This document shows positions 26,632 through 34,836 of a stretch of DNA of 64,000 bases, piece by piece. The translations under genes and the position numbers were made by a program. The notes under the pieces were generated by a model. It was given only the letters and a program-made list of their open reading frames with translations, had not been told where the DNA came from and made no database searches. The DNA is from Roseospira marina (GTDB taxonomy: Bacteria > Pseudomonadota > Alphaproteobacteria > Rhodospirillales > Rhodospirillaceae): assembly GCF_014197855.1 (NCBI RefSeq), contig NZ_JACIGJ010000001.1, positions 434,001-498,000 of the forward strand. Reading direction: 5' to 3'. Numbering within the stretch: position 1 is the first letter of the stretch; every line of letters starts with the position of its first letter.

Positions 26632-26972
26632 GATCGGCCGTTGCCTTCTTCGGAGCGGTCGTGTCGCGGGGCCGAGGCGCCCCCCGCACACGACGAGGCG
26701 ACCAATGGGTTCGGTCGGCCGGGGGCCTCGACAATCAACGGGAGTTCACACGAACCGGAGGACCGTGAAACCCCTCGATTTTCGACACCGTATATCAGGG
26801 GGGAGTCCGGGGCAAGCGCAGCCACGCGGCGCGAAAACGCGCGCGCTGAGCGCGGTCTGGCCTGGACGGGTCGGAGAGGTGGTGGACGGGTATTGGACGG
26901 GGCAACCGGGCAGGGACCCTTGGCAGGCGGACACGCCAAGACGCGCCGCCATACGCAAGGCCGTCCCCGCCG
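26632..26972. other. 341-base gap upstream of the envelope operon
   Basis: It should hold the promoter for the OmpA/MotA/MotB-like operon on the minus strand. I see a CG-rich stretch near 26830-26860 with GCGCG runs, and no convincing gene or RNA structure. The 3' end of suhB lies just beyond it. Confidence 0.4.
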
Positions 26973-27824
26973 TCAGGACCCGGTCGATGCCGGAGTGTCG
27001 GCGGTCTGTGCCCGCGCGGCGGGCGGCTCCGCCTTCGGCCCAACCAGATCCATCAGCGTGGCGTGCAAGGGCTGATTCGCAGCCAGTATTGTGCCGGTTT
27101 TCAGGGGATCCGCGTTGCCCTTGAGGTCGGTGACATTGCCCCCGGCCTCGCGCACCAGGATGATCCCGGCGGCGATGTCCCAAGGGTGTAGGCCGCTTTC
27201 CCAGAAGCCGTCGAACCGCCCGGCGGCGGTGAAGGCCAGATCCAGCGAAGCCACGCCCATGCGTCGCAGGCCGGCAGACACCGCCATCACCTGGGCCGCT
27301 TGCCGCAGGAACGCGGCGTGGCCCGGACGCCCCTTAAACGGGATGCCGGTGGCGAACAGGGACGCAGACAGGTCCCGGCGCGCCGACACGCGCAGCCGCC
27401 GATCGTTGACGAAGGCACCCTGGCCTTTCTCGGCCCAATAGAGTTCGTCGGTGATCGGGTTCAGGACCACACCCGCGATGATCTCACCCTCTCTCTCAAG
27501 ACCGATGGAGATGGCGAAATGTGGGATGCCGTGCAGGAAGTTCGTGGTGCCATCCAGGGGATCGACGATCCATCGAAAACGGGAATCGCGGCCTTCGTCG
27601 GCACCGCTTTCCTCCATGAGGAAGCCCCAGTCCGGCCGCGCCTTCTTCAGCTCGGCCTTGATGACCCGCTCCGCCTTCATATCGGCATTGGAGACGAAAT
27701 CGCCGGGCCCCTTGACGGACACCTGAAGCTGCTCGACCTCGCCGAAGTCGCGCACGAGGCCGCGCGCCGCCTTGTTGGCGGCCGCGACCATCACATTGAT
27801 GTTGGCGGAGCGAAAACCGGCCAT
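26973..27824 (-). CDS. suhB: inositol monophosphatase family protein
   Basis: A 283-residue metal-dependent phosphatase. The Li-sensitive motif pair is clear: 'FRWIVDPLDGTTNFLHGIPH' (metal site) and 'SGLHPWDIAAGIILVREAGG' near residue 215. 'FLMEESG' carries the Glu metal ligand. SuhB hydrolyses inositol-1-phosphate and in E. coli also acts in rRNA transcription. The C-terminal 20 residues are a low-complexity Ala/Pro/Thr tail. Its ATG lies one base after the efp stop, so it is the second gene of an efp-suhB transcript. Confidence 0.93.
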   Translation of the reverse strand: MAGFRSANINVMVAAANKAARGLVRDFGEVEQLQVSVKGPGDFVSNADMKAERVIKAELKKARPDWGFLMEESGADEGRDSRFRWIVDPLDGTTNFLHGIPHFAISIGLEREGEIIAGVVLNPITDELYWAEKGQGAFVNDRRLRVSARRDLSASLFATGIPFKGRPGHAAFLRQAAQVMAVSAGLRRMGVASLDLAFTAAGRFDGFWESGLHPWDIAAGIILVREAGGNVTDLKGNADPLKTGTILAANQPLHATLMDLVGPKAEPPAARAQTADTPASTGS

Positions 27825-27825
27825 G

Positions 27826-28392
27826 TCAGTCCTTGGCCCGTTCGACGTAGGTGCTGTCTTCGGTGTTCACGACGATGCGCGTGCCCGCCTCGACGAAGGG
27901 CGGGATCATGACGCGCACGCCATTTTCCAGGATGCCCGGCTTGTAGGACGCGGCAGCGGTCTGCCCCTTCACCACGGGGTCGGCCTCGACCACTTCCAGC
28001 ACGACCGTCTGCGGCAGCTTGACCGAAATGGGCGTGCCTTCAATAAAGTTCACGGCGACCTTCATGCCGTCCTGCAGGAACGGGGCCTGTTCGCCCATCG
28101 CCTCCTCGGGCAACTGGAACTGGTCGAACGTCTCATCGTCCATGAAGTGGCAGCCGACCTCGTCCTTGAACAGGAACTGGCAGTCCCGTTCGCGCACGTC
28201 CAGCCGCTCCACCGTGTCGGCGGTGCGCCAGCGTTCGTTCGTCTTGTTGCCGGTCTGGATGTCGCGCATCTCCACCTGGATGAAGGCGCCGCCCTTGCCC
28301 GGCTGGATGAGCTGGATCTTAAGCACCGACCACGTCCGGCCCTGGTGATCCAGGACCATGCCGGGGCGGATGGTATTGGCGTTGATTTTCAT
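27826..28392 (-). CDS. efp: translation elongation factor P
   Basis: A 188-residue EF-P, which rescues ribosomes stalled at polyproline. The acceptor loop is 'QPGKGGAF' with Lys33 at the position of the modified Lys34 in E. coli. The three beta-barrel domains are complete, ending 'EDSTYVERAKD'. The start at 28392 ('MKINANTIRPGM') gives the standard length. The divergent neighbour is epmA, whose product attaches beta-lysine (or lysine) to this Lys. The proline-rich proteins encoded nearby (for example at 25.2-26.6 kb) would be EF-P clients. Confidence 0.96.
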   Translation of the reverse strand: MKINANTIRPGMVLDHQGRTWSVLKIQLIQPGKGGAFIQVEMRDIQTGNKTNERWRTADTVERLDVRERDCQFLFKDEVGCHFMDDETFDQFQLPEEAMGEQAPFLQDGMKVAVNFIEGTPISVKLPQTVVLEVVEADPVVKGQTAAASYKPGILENGVRVMIPPFVEAGTRIVVNTEDSTYVERAKD

Positions 28393-28434
28393 GCGTTCAT
28401 TCCCTCGAATGCGGGCGGACCCTAGCAGGTTGGC

Positions 28435-28456
28435 GCCGGGCAGGCAACTGCCCGGC
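28435..28456. promoter_or_regulatory. perfect inverted repeat in the efp-epmA gap
   Basis: GCCGGGCA (28435-28442) and TGCCCGGC (28449-28456) are perfect complements with a 6-base loop, between two divergent start codons 101 bases apart. It could be an operator or a 5'-leader hairpin; the sequence alone does not decide. Confidence 0.4.
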
Positions 28457-28493
28457 GGCGTTGCCACAACCTTTTGATTAAACTGGATTTATC

Positions 28494-29567
28494 ATGACCG
28501 AAGCAGCGGGCGGGCGCCCATGGTGGCACCCGGACGTCCTGGCCGACCGCAGGCCGATATTGGCCGTGCGCGGCCAGGTTCTGACAGCGGTACGGCGCTT
28601 TTTCACCGAGCGGGCCTACGTCGAGGTCGAAACGCCGGCCTTACAGATTTCACCGGGGCTGGAGCCGCACCTGCGCGCTTTCGCCACCGCCTGGACGCCG
28701 CCGGACGGCCGCCCTCCACTGCCTCTCTATCTCAACACCTCGCCCGAGTTCACCATGAAAAAGCTCGTGGCGGGTGGAATTCCGGCGTTGTTCCAAATGG
28801 CGCGGGTGTATCGCGATGGCGAGCGGTCGGCCACTCACCATCCGGAATTCACCATGCTGGAGTGGTACCGGACGGGGGCCACCTATACCGATCTGATGGA
28901 CGAGACGGAAGCCCTTGTGGCGACCTGCCAGCAGGCGGCCGGCGGCGCGCCGCTTCAATGGTGCGGACACGAAGCGGATGCGGTGCAGCCGTGGCGCCGC
29001 CTGTCTGTCGCGGAGGCGATGCGGGAATACGCGGGCGTCGATCTCATGGCCTGCCTGCCGCCGCATCCAGCGCGGGACCCAGACCCGGCGCCCCTCGCCG
29101 CCGAAGCCCGGCGGCTTGGTCTGTCGACGGACGAGGGGGACCGCTTCGACGACGTCTTTTTCCGCATTTTCCTGGAGCACGTCGAGCCGCGCCTTGGATT
29201 CGGTGTTCCCTGCCTGCTTTATGATTATCCAATCTGCATGGCCGCGCTATCGCGGCCGAAGGCGAACGACGCCCGTCTGGCGGAGCGGTTCGAGGTTTAT
29301 GTGTGCGGTCTGGAACTGGCCAACGCGTTTGGCGAACTGACCGATGCCCGCGAACAGCGGGCGCGCTTCGAGGCCGACATGGATCTCAAGCAGGCCCTGT
29401 ATGGGGAGCGTTATCCCATTGATGAGGACTTTCTGGCCGCCCTGGAGCATGGCCTGCCGGAGTGCTCGGGCATTGCGCTTGGCATCGACCGTCTCGTGAT
29501 GCTGTGCGCCGGCGCGCGTCGGATCGAGGATGTCTTATGGGCGCCCGTCGCCGATAAGCGCGCTTGA
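28494..29567 (+). CDS. epmA: EF-P--(R)-beta-lysine ligase
   Basis: A 357-residue paralogue of class II lysyl-tRNA synthetase lacking the anticodon-binding domain. EpmA (PoxA/GenX) adenylates lysine or beta-lysine and joins it to EF-P. Class II motifs are visible: 'FFTERAYVEVETPALQISPG' (motif 1 region), 'FQMARVYRDGERSATHHPEF' then 'TMLEWYRTG' (motif 2), and 'GLPECSGIALGIDRLVMLCA' (motif 3). The gene is divergent from efp, the ideal context. No epmB (lysine 2,3-aminomutase) is in the window. Confidence 0.94.
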   Translation: MTEAAGGRPWWHPDVLADRRPILAVRGQVLTAVRRFFTERAYVEVETPALQISPGLEPHLRAFATAWTPPDGRPPLPLYLNTSPEFTMKKLVAGGIPALFQMARVYRDGERSATHHPEFTMLEWYRTGATYTDLMDETEALVATCQQAAGGAPLQWCGHEADAVQPWRRLSVAEAMREYAGVDLMACLPPHPARDPDPAPLAAEARRLGLSTDEGDRFDDVFFRIFLEHVEPRLGFGVPCLLYDYPICMAALSRPKANDARLAERFEVYVCGLELANAFGELTDAREQRARFEADMDLKQALYGERYPIDEDFLAALEHGLPECSGIALGIDRLVMLCAGARRIEDVLWAPVADKRA

Positions 29568-29628
29568 CCAGGAGACCGCTCTCCCGAACACCGCGTCGAG
29601 GCGGGTTTTCTTCCCGGAACTCAGGCGA

Positions 29629-29647
29629 TTAACCGAAATTCGGTTAA
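29629..29647. promoter_or_regulatory. 19-bp palindromic operator upstream of pdhA
   Basis: TTAACCGAAATTCGGTTAA is a perfect palindrome of two 9-base arms around one central base, 175 bases before pdhA and 62 after epmA. It looks like a dimeric repressor site. I cannot name the regulator; no PdhR-like gene is in the window. Confidence 0.6.
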
Positions 29648-29821
29648 CTATGATTTGTGCGTTGCGAAGCAAGGGGTTACGGCGATTTCCCCCTTGAAAG
29701 CCTCGGCAAAGCCGCTACTTCTTTGCAGGCGGAGCGCGCGGATGCGCACGCCGTCGGGCGGCCCGTGCGTCGGTGCCGCCCGCTCCTGGATCAACAGGAT
29801 ACCGGCTAGGGAGACCACGGC

Positions 29822-30850
29822 ATGGCGGCATCACGGCGGACGCGAAGCGGCGGCAAGGAGGAGTCCGGGACACCTCAGGCCAAGCGGTTCGAGCCCGACG
29901 AACTGGAGCATCTGTACCGATCGATGCTCGTGATCCGCCGGTTCGAGGAAAAGGCCGGCCAGCTGTATGGCATGGGCCTGATCGGCGGCTTTTGCCACCT
30001 TTATATCGGCCAAGAGGCCGTGGTGGTTGGCCTTCAGAAGCTGGCCCGCCCGGGGGACTCCATCGTGACCAGCTATCGCGACCACGGTCACATGCTGGCG
30101 GCCGGCATGGACCCCAAAGGGGTTATGGCGGAACTGACCGGCCGTGCCGGGGGCTACTCCCGCGGCAAGGGCGGCTCGATGCATATGTTCAGCCGCGAGA
30201 AGGGGTTCTTCGGCGGCCACGGCATCGTCGGTGCCCAGGTGCCCGTGGGCACGGGGCTCGCCTTTGCCCACAAGTACCGCGAGGATGGCGGCATCTGCAT
30301 GTGCTACCTCGGGGACGGTGCCGTGAACCAGGGCCAGGTCTACGAAAGCTTCAACATGGCGGCCCTGTGGGGCCTGCCTATCGTCTACATCATCGAGAAC
30401 AACAAGTACGGCATGGGCACCTCGGTCGAGCGCGCGTCTGCTCCCGGGGATCTGTGCCAGCGCGGCGCCGCGTACGGCATCCCCGGCAAGTCGGTGAACG
30501 GCATGAACGTGCTGGACGTCATCGAGCACTGCGCCGAGGCGGTCGAGCACGTCCGCGCCGGCAAGGGGCCATACCTGCTGGACCTCAAGACCTATCGCTA
30601 CCGCGGCCATTCGATGTCCGATCCGGCCAAGTACCGCACCAAGGAAGAGGTCTCCAAGATGCGCTCGGAGAGCGATCCGATCGACCAACTCAAAACGCGC
30701 CTGCTCGACCAGGGCGTTTTTGATGAGAATCACCTCAAGGACATCGACAAGCAGGTGAAGGGCATTATCGGCGAAGCCGCCGAGTTCGCCCAACAGAGCC
30801 CGGAGCCCGATCCGTCGGAGCTTTGGACCGATGTTCTGGTGGACGCCTGA
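29822..30850 (+). CDS. pdhA: pyruvate dehydrogenase E1 component, alpha subunit
   Basis: A 342-residue thiamine-diphosphate enzyme subunit that, with PdhB, decarboxylates pyruvate and acetylates the lipoyl arm. The ThDP motif runs from '[20 protein letters not shown]' to '[13 protein letters not shown]'. The phosphorylation-loop-like block '[20 protein letters not shown]' is present as in alphaproteobacterial and mitochondrial E1 alpha. The start ATG has no strong ribosome binding site just upstream (GGAGACC at 11 bases). pdhB starts 20 bases after the stop. Confidence 0.96.
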   Translation: MAASRRTRSGGKEESGTPQAKRFEPDELEHLYRSMLVIRRFEEKAGQLYGMGLIGGFCHLYIGQEAVVVGLQKLARPGDSIVTSYRDHGHMLAAGMDPKGVMAELTGRAGGYSRGKGGSMHMFSREKGFFGGHGIVGAQVPVGTGLAFAHKYREDGGICMCYLGDGAVNQGQVYESFNMAALWGLPIVYIIENNKYGMGTSVERASAPGDLCQRGAAYGIPGKSVNGMNVLDVIEHCAEAVEHVRAGKGPYLLDLKTYRYRGHSMSDPAKYRTKEEVSKMRSESDPIDQLKTRLLDQGVFDENHLKDIDKQVKGIIGEAAEFAQQSPEPDPSELWTDVLVDA

Positions 30851-30870
30851 GGCCGGGGGAGACGCGCGCT

Positions 30871-32313
30871 ATGCCGACACAGATTCTGATGCCCGCTCTG
30901 TCCCCGACGATGGAGGAGGGCACCCTGGCCCGCTGGATGAAAAAGGAAGGCGATACGATCAGCGCCGGGGACGTAATCGCCGAAATCGAGACCGACAAGG
31001 CTACGATGGAGTTCGAGGCCGTGGATGAGGGGACTCTGGGCAAGATCCTGATCCCCGACGGGACCGAGGGCGTGAAGGTCAACCAGCCCATCGGCCTGTT
31101 GCTTGAGGAGGGCGAGGACGAAAGCGCGCTGGAGGAGGCCGCGAAGGCCGGCCAGAGCGGTGGGTCTGGCAACGAGTCCGGCGGCGGTGCGTCGGACGGC
31201 GAGGCGGACTCGGCGCCGAAGACGGCACCAGCCGCACCGAAGTCGGGTCCCGCTCAGCCCCCGGTGCCGTCCTCCGGCAATCACGGCGCGCAGCCGGACG
31301 CCGACGAACCCACGTACGATTCGTTCAAGCGTCAAACGGTGCGGGAAGCGCTGCGCGACGCGATGGCGGAGGAGATGCGCGCCGATCCCGACGTTTTCGT
31401 CATGGGCGAGGAGGTCGCACAATACGAAGGCGCCTACAAGGTCACCCAGGGTCTTTTGTCGGAGTTCGGCGACAAGCGCGTCATCGACACGCCGATCACC
31501 GAAATGGGCTTTGCTGGCCTCGGAGTCGGCGCAGCGTTTGCGCGGCTGAAGCCGGTGGTCGAATTCATGACCTTCAATTTCTCCATGCAGGCCCTCGACC
31601 AGATCATCAACTCGGCCGCCAAGACCCTATACATGGCCGGCGGACAGATGGGGTGTCCCATGGTGTTCCGCGGGCCGAATGGCGCGGCCGCCCGGGTGGC
31701 CGCGCAGCACAGTCAATGCTACGCCTCGTGGTACGCACACGTGCCTGGTTTGAAGGTAATTTCCCCGTGGTCGGCCGCCGATGCCAAGGGCTTGCTGAAG
31801 GCTGCCATCCGCGACCCCAACCCCGTCGTGTTCCTGGAGCACGAGATCCTCTACGGCCAGACCTTCGACGTTCCGGACGTCGAGGACTTCGTGCTGCCCA
31901 TCGGCAAGGCGAAGGTCGAACGGGTCGGCTCCGATGTGACGTTGGTGGCGTTCTCCCGCATGGTCGGGCATTGCATGGCCGCCGCCGAGACCCTGGCGGA
32001 GCAGGGCATCGAGGCCGAGGTCATCAACCTGCGTACTCTTCGGCCGCTCGACACGGCAACCCTGCTGAAGTCGGTGCGCAAGACCAACCGCGTTGTGACC
32101 GTTGAGGAAGGCTGGCCCTTCGCCGGAATCGGCGCCGAGATCGGCCAGATCTGCATGGAGCAGGCGTTTGACTGGCTGGATGCGCCCGTAACGCGCGTGA
32201 CCGGCGCAGATGTTCCGATGCCATATGCGGCCAACCTGGAAAAGCTGGCGCTGCCGCAGCCGGAGCACGTGGTCGAGGCGGCGCGCGCCGTCTGTTACCG
32301 GTCCCAGGCGTAA
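30871..32313 (+). CDS. pdhB: pyruvate dehydrogenase E1 beta with N-terminal lipoyl domain
   Basis: A 480-residue fusion. Residues 1-80 form a biotin/lipoyl domain with lipoylated Lys in '[11 protein letters not shown]'. Residues about 85-145 are an Ala/Pro/Ser linker. The rest is the E1 beta chain: '[20 protein letters not shown]', '[18 protein letters not shown]', and the C-terminal '[20 protein letters not shown]'. Lipoyl-carrying E1 beta is a known alphaproteobacterial arrangement. The ATG at 30871 follows GGGGAG and is preferred over the in-frame ATG at 30823 inside pdhA. The lipoyl domain is almost identical to that of pdhC next door. Confidence 0.96.
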   Translation: MPTQILMPALSPTMEEGTLARWMKKEGDTISAGDVIAEIETDKATMEFEAVDEGTLGKILIPDGTEGVKVNQPIGLLLEEGEDESALEEAAKAGQSGGSGNESGGGASDGEADSAPKTAPAAPKSGPAQPPVPSSGNHGAQPDADEPTYDSFKRQTVREALRDAMAEEMRADPDVFVMGEEVAQYEGAYKVTQGLLSEFGDKRVIDTPITEMGFAGLGVGAAFARLKPVVEFMTFNFSMQALDQIINSAAKTLYMAGGQMGCPMVFRGPNGAAARVAAQHSQCYASWYAHVPGLKVISPWSAADAKGLLKAAIRDPNPVVFLEHEILYGQTFDVPDVEDFVLPIGKAKVERVGSDVTLVAFSRMVGHCMAAAETLAEQGIEAEVINLRTLRPLDTATLLKSVRKTNRVVTVEEGWPFAGIGAEIGQICMEQAFDWLDAPVTRVTGADVPMPYAANLEKLALPQPEHVVEAARAVCYRSQA

Positions 32314-32328
32314 GGGGAGCAAGGGCCT

Positions 32329-33714
32329 ATGCCGACACCGATCCTGATGCCTGCCCTATCGCCGACGATGGAGGAAGGCACGCTCGCCCGATGGATGAAG
32401 AAAGAGGGCGACACCATTGAATCCGGCGATGTTATCGCCGAAATCGAAACCGACAAAGCGACCATGGACTATGAGGCCGTGGACGAGGGCACGCTGGGTC
32501 GCATCCTGGTGCCCGCCGGCACCGAGGGCGTGAAGGTCAACCAGCCGATCGCCCTCCTGCTGGCCGAGGGTGAGGATGCCAGCACTCTGGACAGCGCCGA
32601 GGCCGAGGCGAAAACGGGGGGTAAATCCGGGGCCGAATCCGAGGACACGGGAGCACCCAAGGAGCCGGCGGGCGCCCGCGGACCGAAGGACGCGAAACGC
32701 GAGACGCCGGCGCCCGCTTCGGACGGTCCCGTGCGCCCCGCCCCGCCTGCCCCGACCGATGCGGAAGGAGAGCGCGTGTTCGCCAGTCCACTCGCCCGGC
32801 GCCTGGCCGCCGAGGCCGGCCTCGATCTCGCCGGGATCTGCGGCTCAGGCCCCCATGGGCGCGTGGTTCGCGCCGACGTCGAGAAGGCCCGCAAGGATGG
32901 CGCCGCCGCGACGCCGACCAAGGACGGGAAACCGGCCGACGCGGCAGCAACTCCGCCTGCCAAGGATGGGGCTCCGACGGTTGCGACGCCGGCTAAGGCG
33001 GTGAAGAGCCAGTTGCAGCCATGGCAGAGCTACACGGAAGTACCGAATTCCCAGATGCGGAAGGTCATCGGCCGCCGGCTGGTCGAATCCAAGCAGACGG
33101 TGCCGCACTTCTATCTGACCATCGACTGCGCGCTGGACCCGCTGCTGGACCTGCGCAAGCAGCTCAACGCCCGGGCCAAGGACGGCGAATACAAGATTTC
33201 CGTCAACGACCTCATCATCAAGGCCGCCGCCGCCGCGCTGCGCCGTGTGCCGGCCGCGAACGCGGTCTGGACCGATGAGGCAATCCTGATGCTGGAGACC
33301 GTCGACATCTCGGTGGCGGTGGCCACGGACCGGGGCCTGATCACACCCATCATTCGGGATGCGGACACCAAGGGCTTGGCCACCATCGCCGCGGAGATGA
33401 AGGATCTTGCCGTCCGCGCGCGGGACGGCAAGCTGAAGCCCGAGGAGTTCCAGGGCGGCGGGTTCTCCGTCTCCAACCTGGGCATGTATGGGATCCGGGA
33501 GTTTTCCGCCATCATCAACCCGCCGCAGAGCTGCATTCTGGCGGTGGGGCAGGGGGAACAGCGCCCGGTCGTCAAGGACGGGGCATTGACCATCGCCACG
33601 ATGATGAGCTGCACCCTGTCCGTCGATCACCGGTCGGTCGATGGGGCGGTCGGCGCAGAGTACCTCGCCGCGTTCAAGGTGATCGTCGAAGATCCGTTGT
33701 CGCTGCTTTTATAA
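32329..33714 (+). CDS. pdhC: dihydrolipoamide acetyltransferase (PDH E2)
   Basis: A 461-residue E2. In order it has one lipoyl domain (1-80, '[11 protein letters not shown]'), a linker, a peripheral-subunit-binding domain ('[20 protein letters not shown]', about 145-180), a second Ala/Pro linker, and the catalytic domain ending at the HxxxD-type motif '[20 protein letters not shown]' near the C terminus. It transfers acetyl groups to CoA and forms the core of the complex. No lpd (E3) gene follows; a hairpin ends the operon. Confidence 0.96.
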   Translation: MPTPILMPALSPTMEEGTLARWMKKEGDTIESGDVIAEIETDKATMDYEAVDEGTLGRILVPAGTEGVKVNQPIALLLAEGEDASTLDSAEAEAKTGGKSGAESEDTGAPKEPAGARGPKDAKRETPAPASDGPVRPAPPAPTDAEGERVFASPLARRLAAEAGLDLAGICGSGPHGRVVRADVEKARKDGAAATPTKDGKPADAAATPPAKDGAPTVATPAKAVKSQLQPWQSYTEVPNSQMRKVIGRRLVESKQTVPHFYLTIDCALDPLLDLRKQLNARAKDGEYKISVNDLIIKAAAAALRRVPAANAVWTDEAILMLETVDISVAVATDRGLITPIIRDADTKGLATIAAEMKDLAVRARDGKLKPEEFQGGGFSVSNLGMYGIREFSAIINPPQSCILAVGQGEQRPVVKDGALTIATMMSCTLSVDHRSVDGAVGAEYLAAFKVIVEDPLSLLL

Positions 33715-33730
33715 ACGCCCGATGATCCGA

Positions 33731-33766
33731 ACCGAGGCGTGCCCGATACACGGGGCACGCCTCGGT
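33731..33766 (+). terminator. strong hairpin after pdhC
   Basis: ACCGAGGCGTGCCC (33731-33744) pairs with GGGCACGCCTCGGT (33753-33766), a 14-bp perfect stem with an 8-base loop. No T-tract follows on the plus strand. It sits between convergent genes pdhC and the XRE gene, and may act on both. Confidence 0.7.
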
Positions 33767-33845
33767 GCATTATGGGGCGATGCTGACCAATCAGGTCTCG
33801 AGCCTTCCGCGCCATCCGCATGTCACGCGAAAGCGCTTGAGAGGA

Positions 33846-34238
33846 TCAGCCGCGCGTCTTGGCGACGGACGGAGAGGGGGTACTCTCCGCACCATCGGTC
33901 TCCACATCGTCCGGCATCAGGTCCGCTGGCAACGCCGGCCCTTCGCCCGCGAACAGAATGCGGTGAGTCACCGGATCGTAGAAACTCAAGAGAGTCTTGA
34001 CGAAGCCGACGATCGGCAGATCCAGGGCGTGGGCCCACTGCTCATAGCGATCCGGCGGAATCCGGCCGCGCCCCGCCTCAATCTGCGAAATAAACGTGTA
34101 GTATTCTACATGGACCAACGCGGCCAACTGGCGCTGAGAAAGCTGGCGACGCTCGCGCAGTGCTTTGAGCCATCGGCCGGCCGCTCGCCGCAGCTTCTGC
34201 GCGTCCGGACCGGCACCCTGCTGAGGATGGGAATACAC
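33846..34238 (-). CDS. XRE-family helix-turn-helix regulator
   Basis: A roughly 130-residue DNA-binding protein. The helix-turn-helix reads 'LKALRERRQLSQRQLAALVH' followed by 'VEYYTFISQIEAGRGRIPPD', the Cro/CI pattern where 'YTFISQIEAGR' is the recognition region. The C-terminal 50 residues include 'HRILFAGEGPALPADLM' and a low-complexity tail. GTG at 34238 with GGGGGAC upstream is the best start; a TTG at 34268 would add 10 residues. No toxin or effector partner is adjacent. Target unknown. Confidence 0.75.
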   Translation of the reverse strand: MYSHPQQGAGPDAQKLRRAAGRWLKALRERRQLSQRQLAALVHVEYYTFISQIEAGRGRIPPDRYEQWAHALDLPIVGFVKTLLSFYDPVTHRILFAGEGPALPADLMPDDVETDGAESTPSPSVAKTRG

Positions 34239-34836
34239 GGACAGAGGTCCCCCACGGCTGAACGTCAAGACGAAAGTGCGAACTTGGGAACCCGCACGGC
34301 CCCCGCGTTCATGATGACGGCGCTACCTCGGCCGGCTCCGCCCAATGTGGTATCTTCTAGCCTTCGTTGGACCCTGGAACCGGAAGTTCGTCCGCTTTCA
34401 GATGACATCCTTCGCATGAGATACGTCCGTTTGGGTCTCGTTGGACCATAAACCGGGCATGGAGCCTCTTCAACAGTTACTGTACAGGGGCCGGACGCCC
34501 CTCGGCCGATGGCCCCGGTTCCGATTGGTCCTGCGTCCAAGCCGCGCCCCAGTCCACCATGGGGTGCCGGTGTCGGTGGGCCGGGTCTGAACGTCTTCGT
34601 TTCGTGGAATTTCTGGGGAATATGTTGGCGCTTAACAAAGGGGTGGCGACCCCCTATTGTTCAGCGGAGTTGCCGACGGCCCGTCCGATGGGCGCGGTCC
34701 ATGCCCAGGTTCTGAACAGTGTTGTCTCGGACGTCATTGCTGCGAATGCTATCCTATGCGGCCCGCTGCGGCTGGGCTCTACCTGGGGTGCGCTCGCGGT
34801 TGAGCGGGCGGGTAGTGGCGCCGCCTGCGACTCGGG
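34239..34836. other. 598-base gap before the type I secretion genes
   Basis: Several short open frames exist here (for example 34559-34840 plus) but none has a recognisable domain, good ribosome binding site or plausible composition. The region is likely the promoter area for the secretion genes. It includes a TTCAACAGTTACTGTACAGG stretch at 34469-34488 with no clear dyad. I see no RNA gene. Confidence 0.45.

Noticed and set aside
33846-34238. Antitoxin of a toxin-antitoxin pair
   Set aside because: The XRE protein has no small partner gene on either side; pdhC is convergent and the upstream gap is empty.
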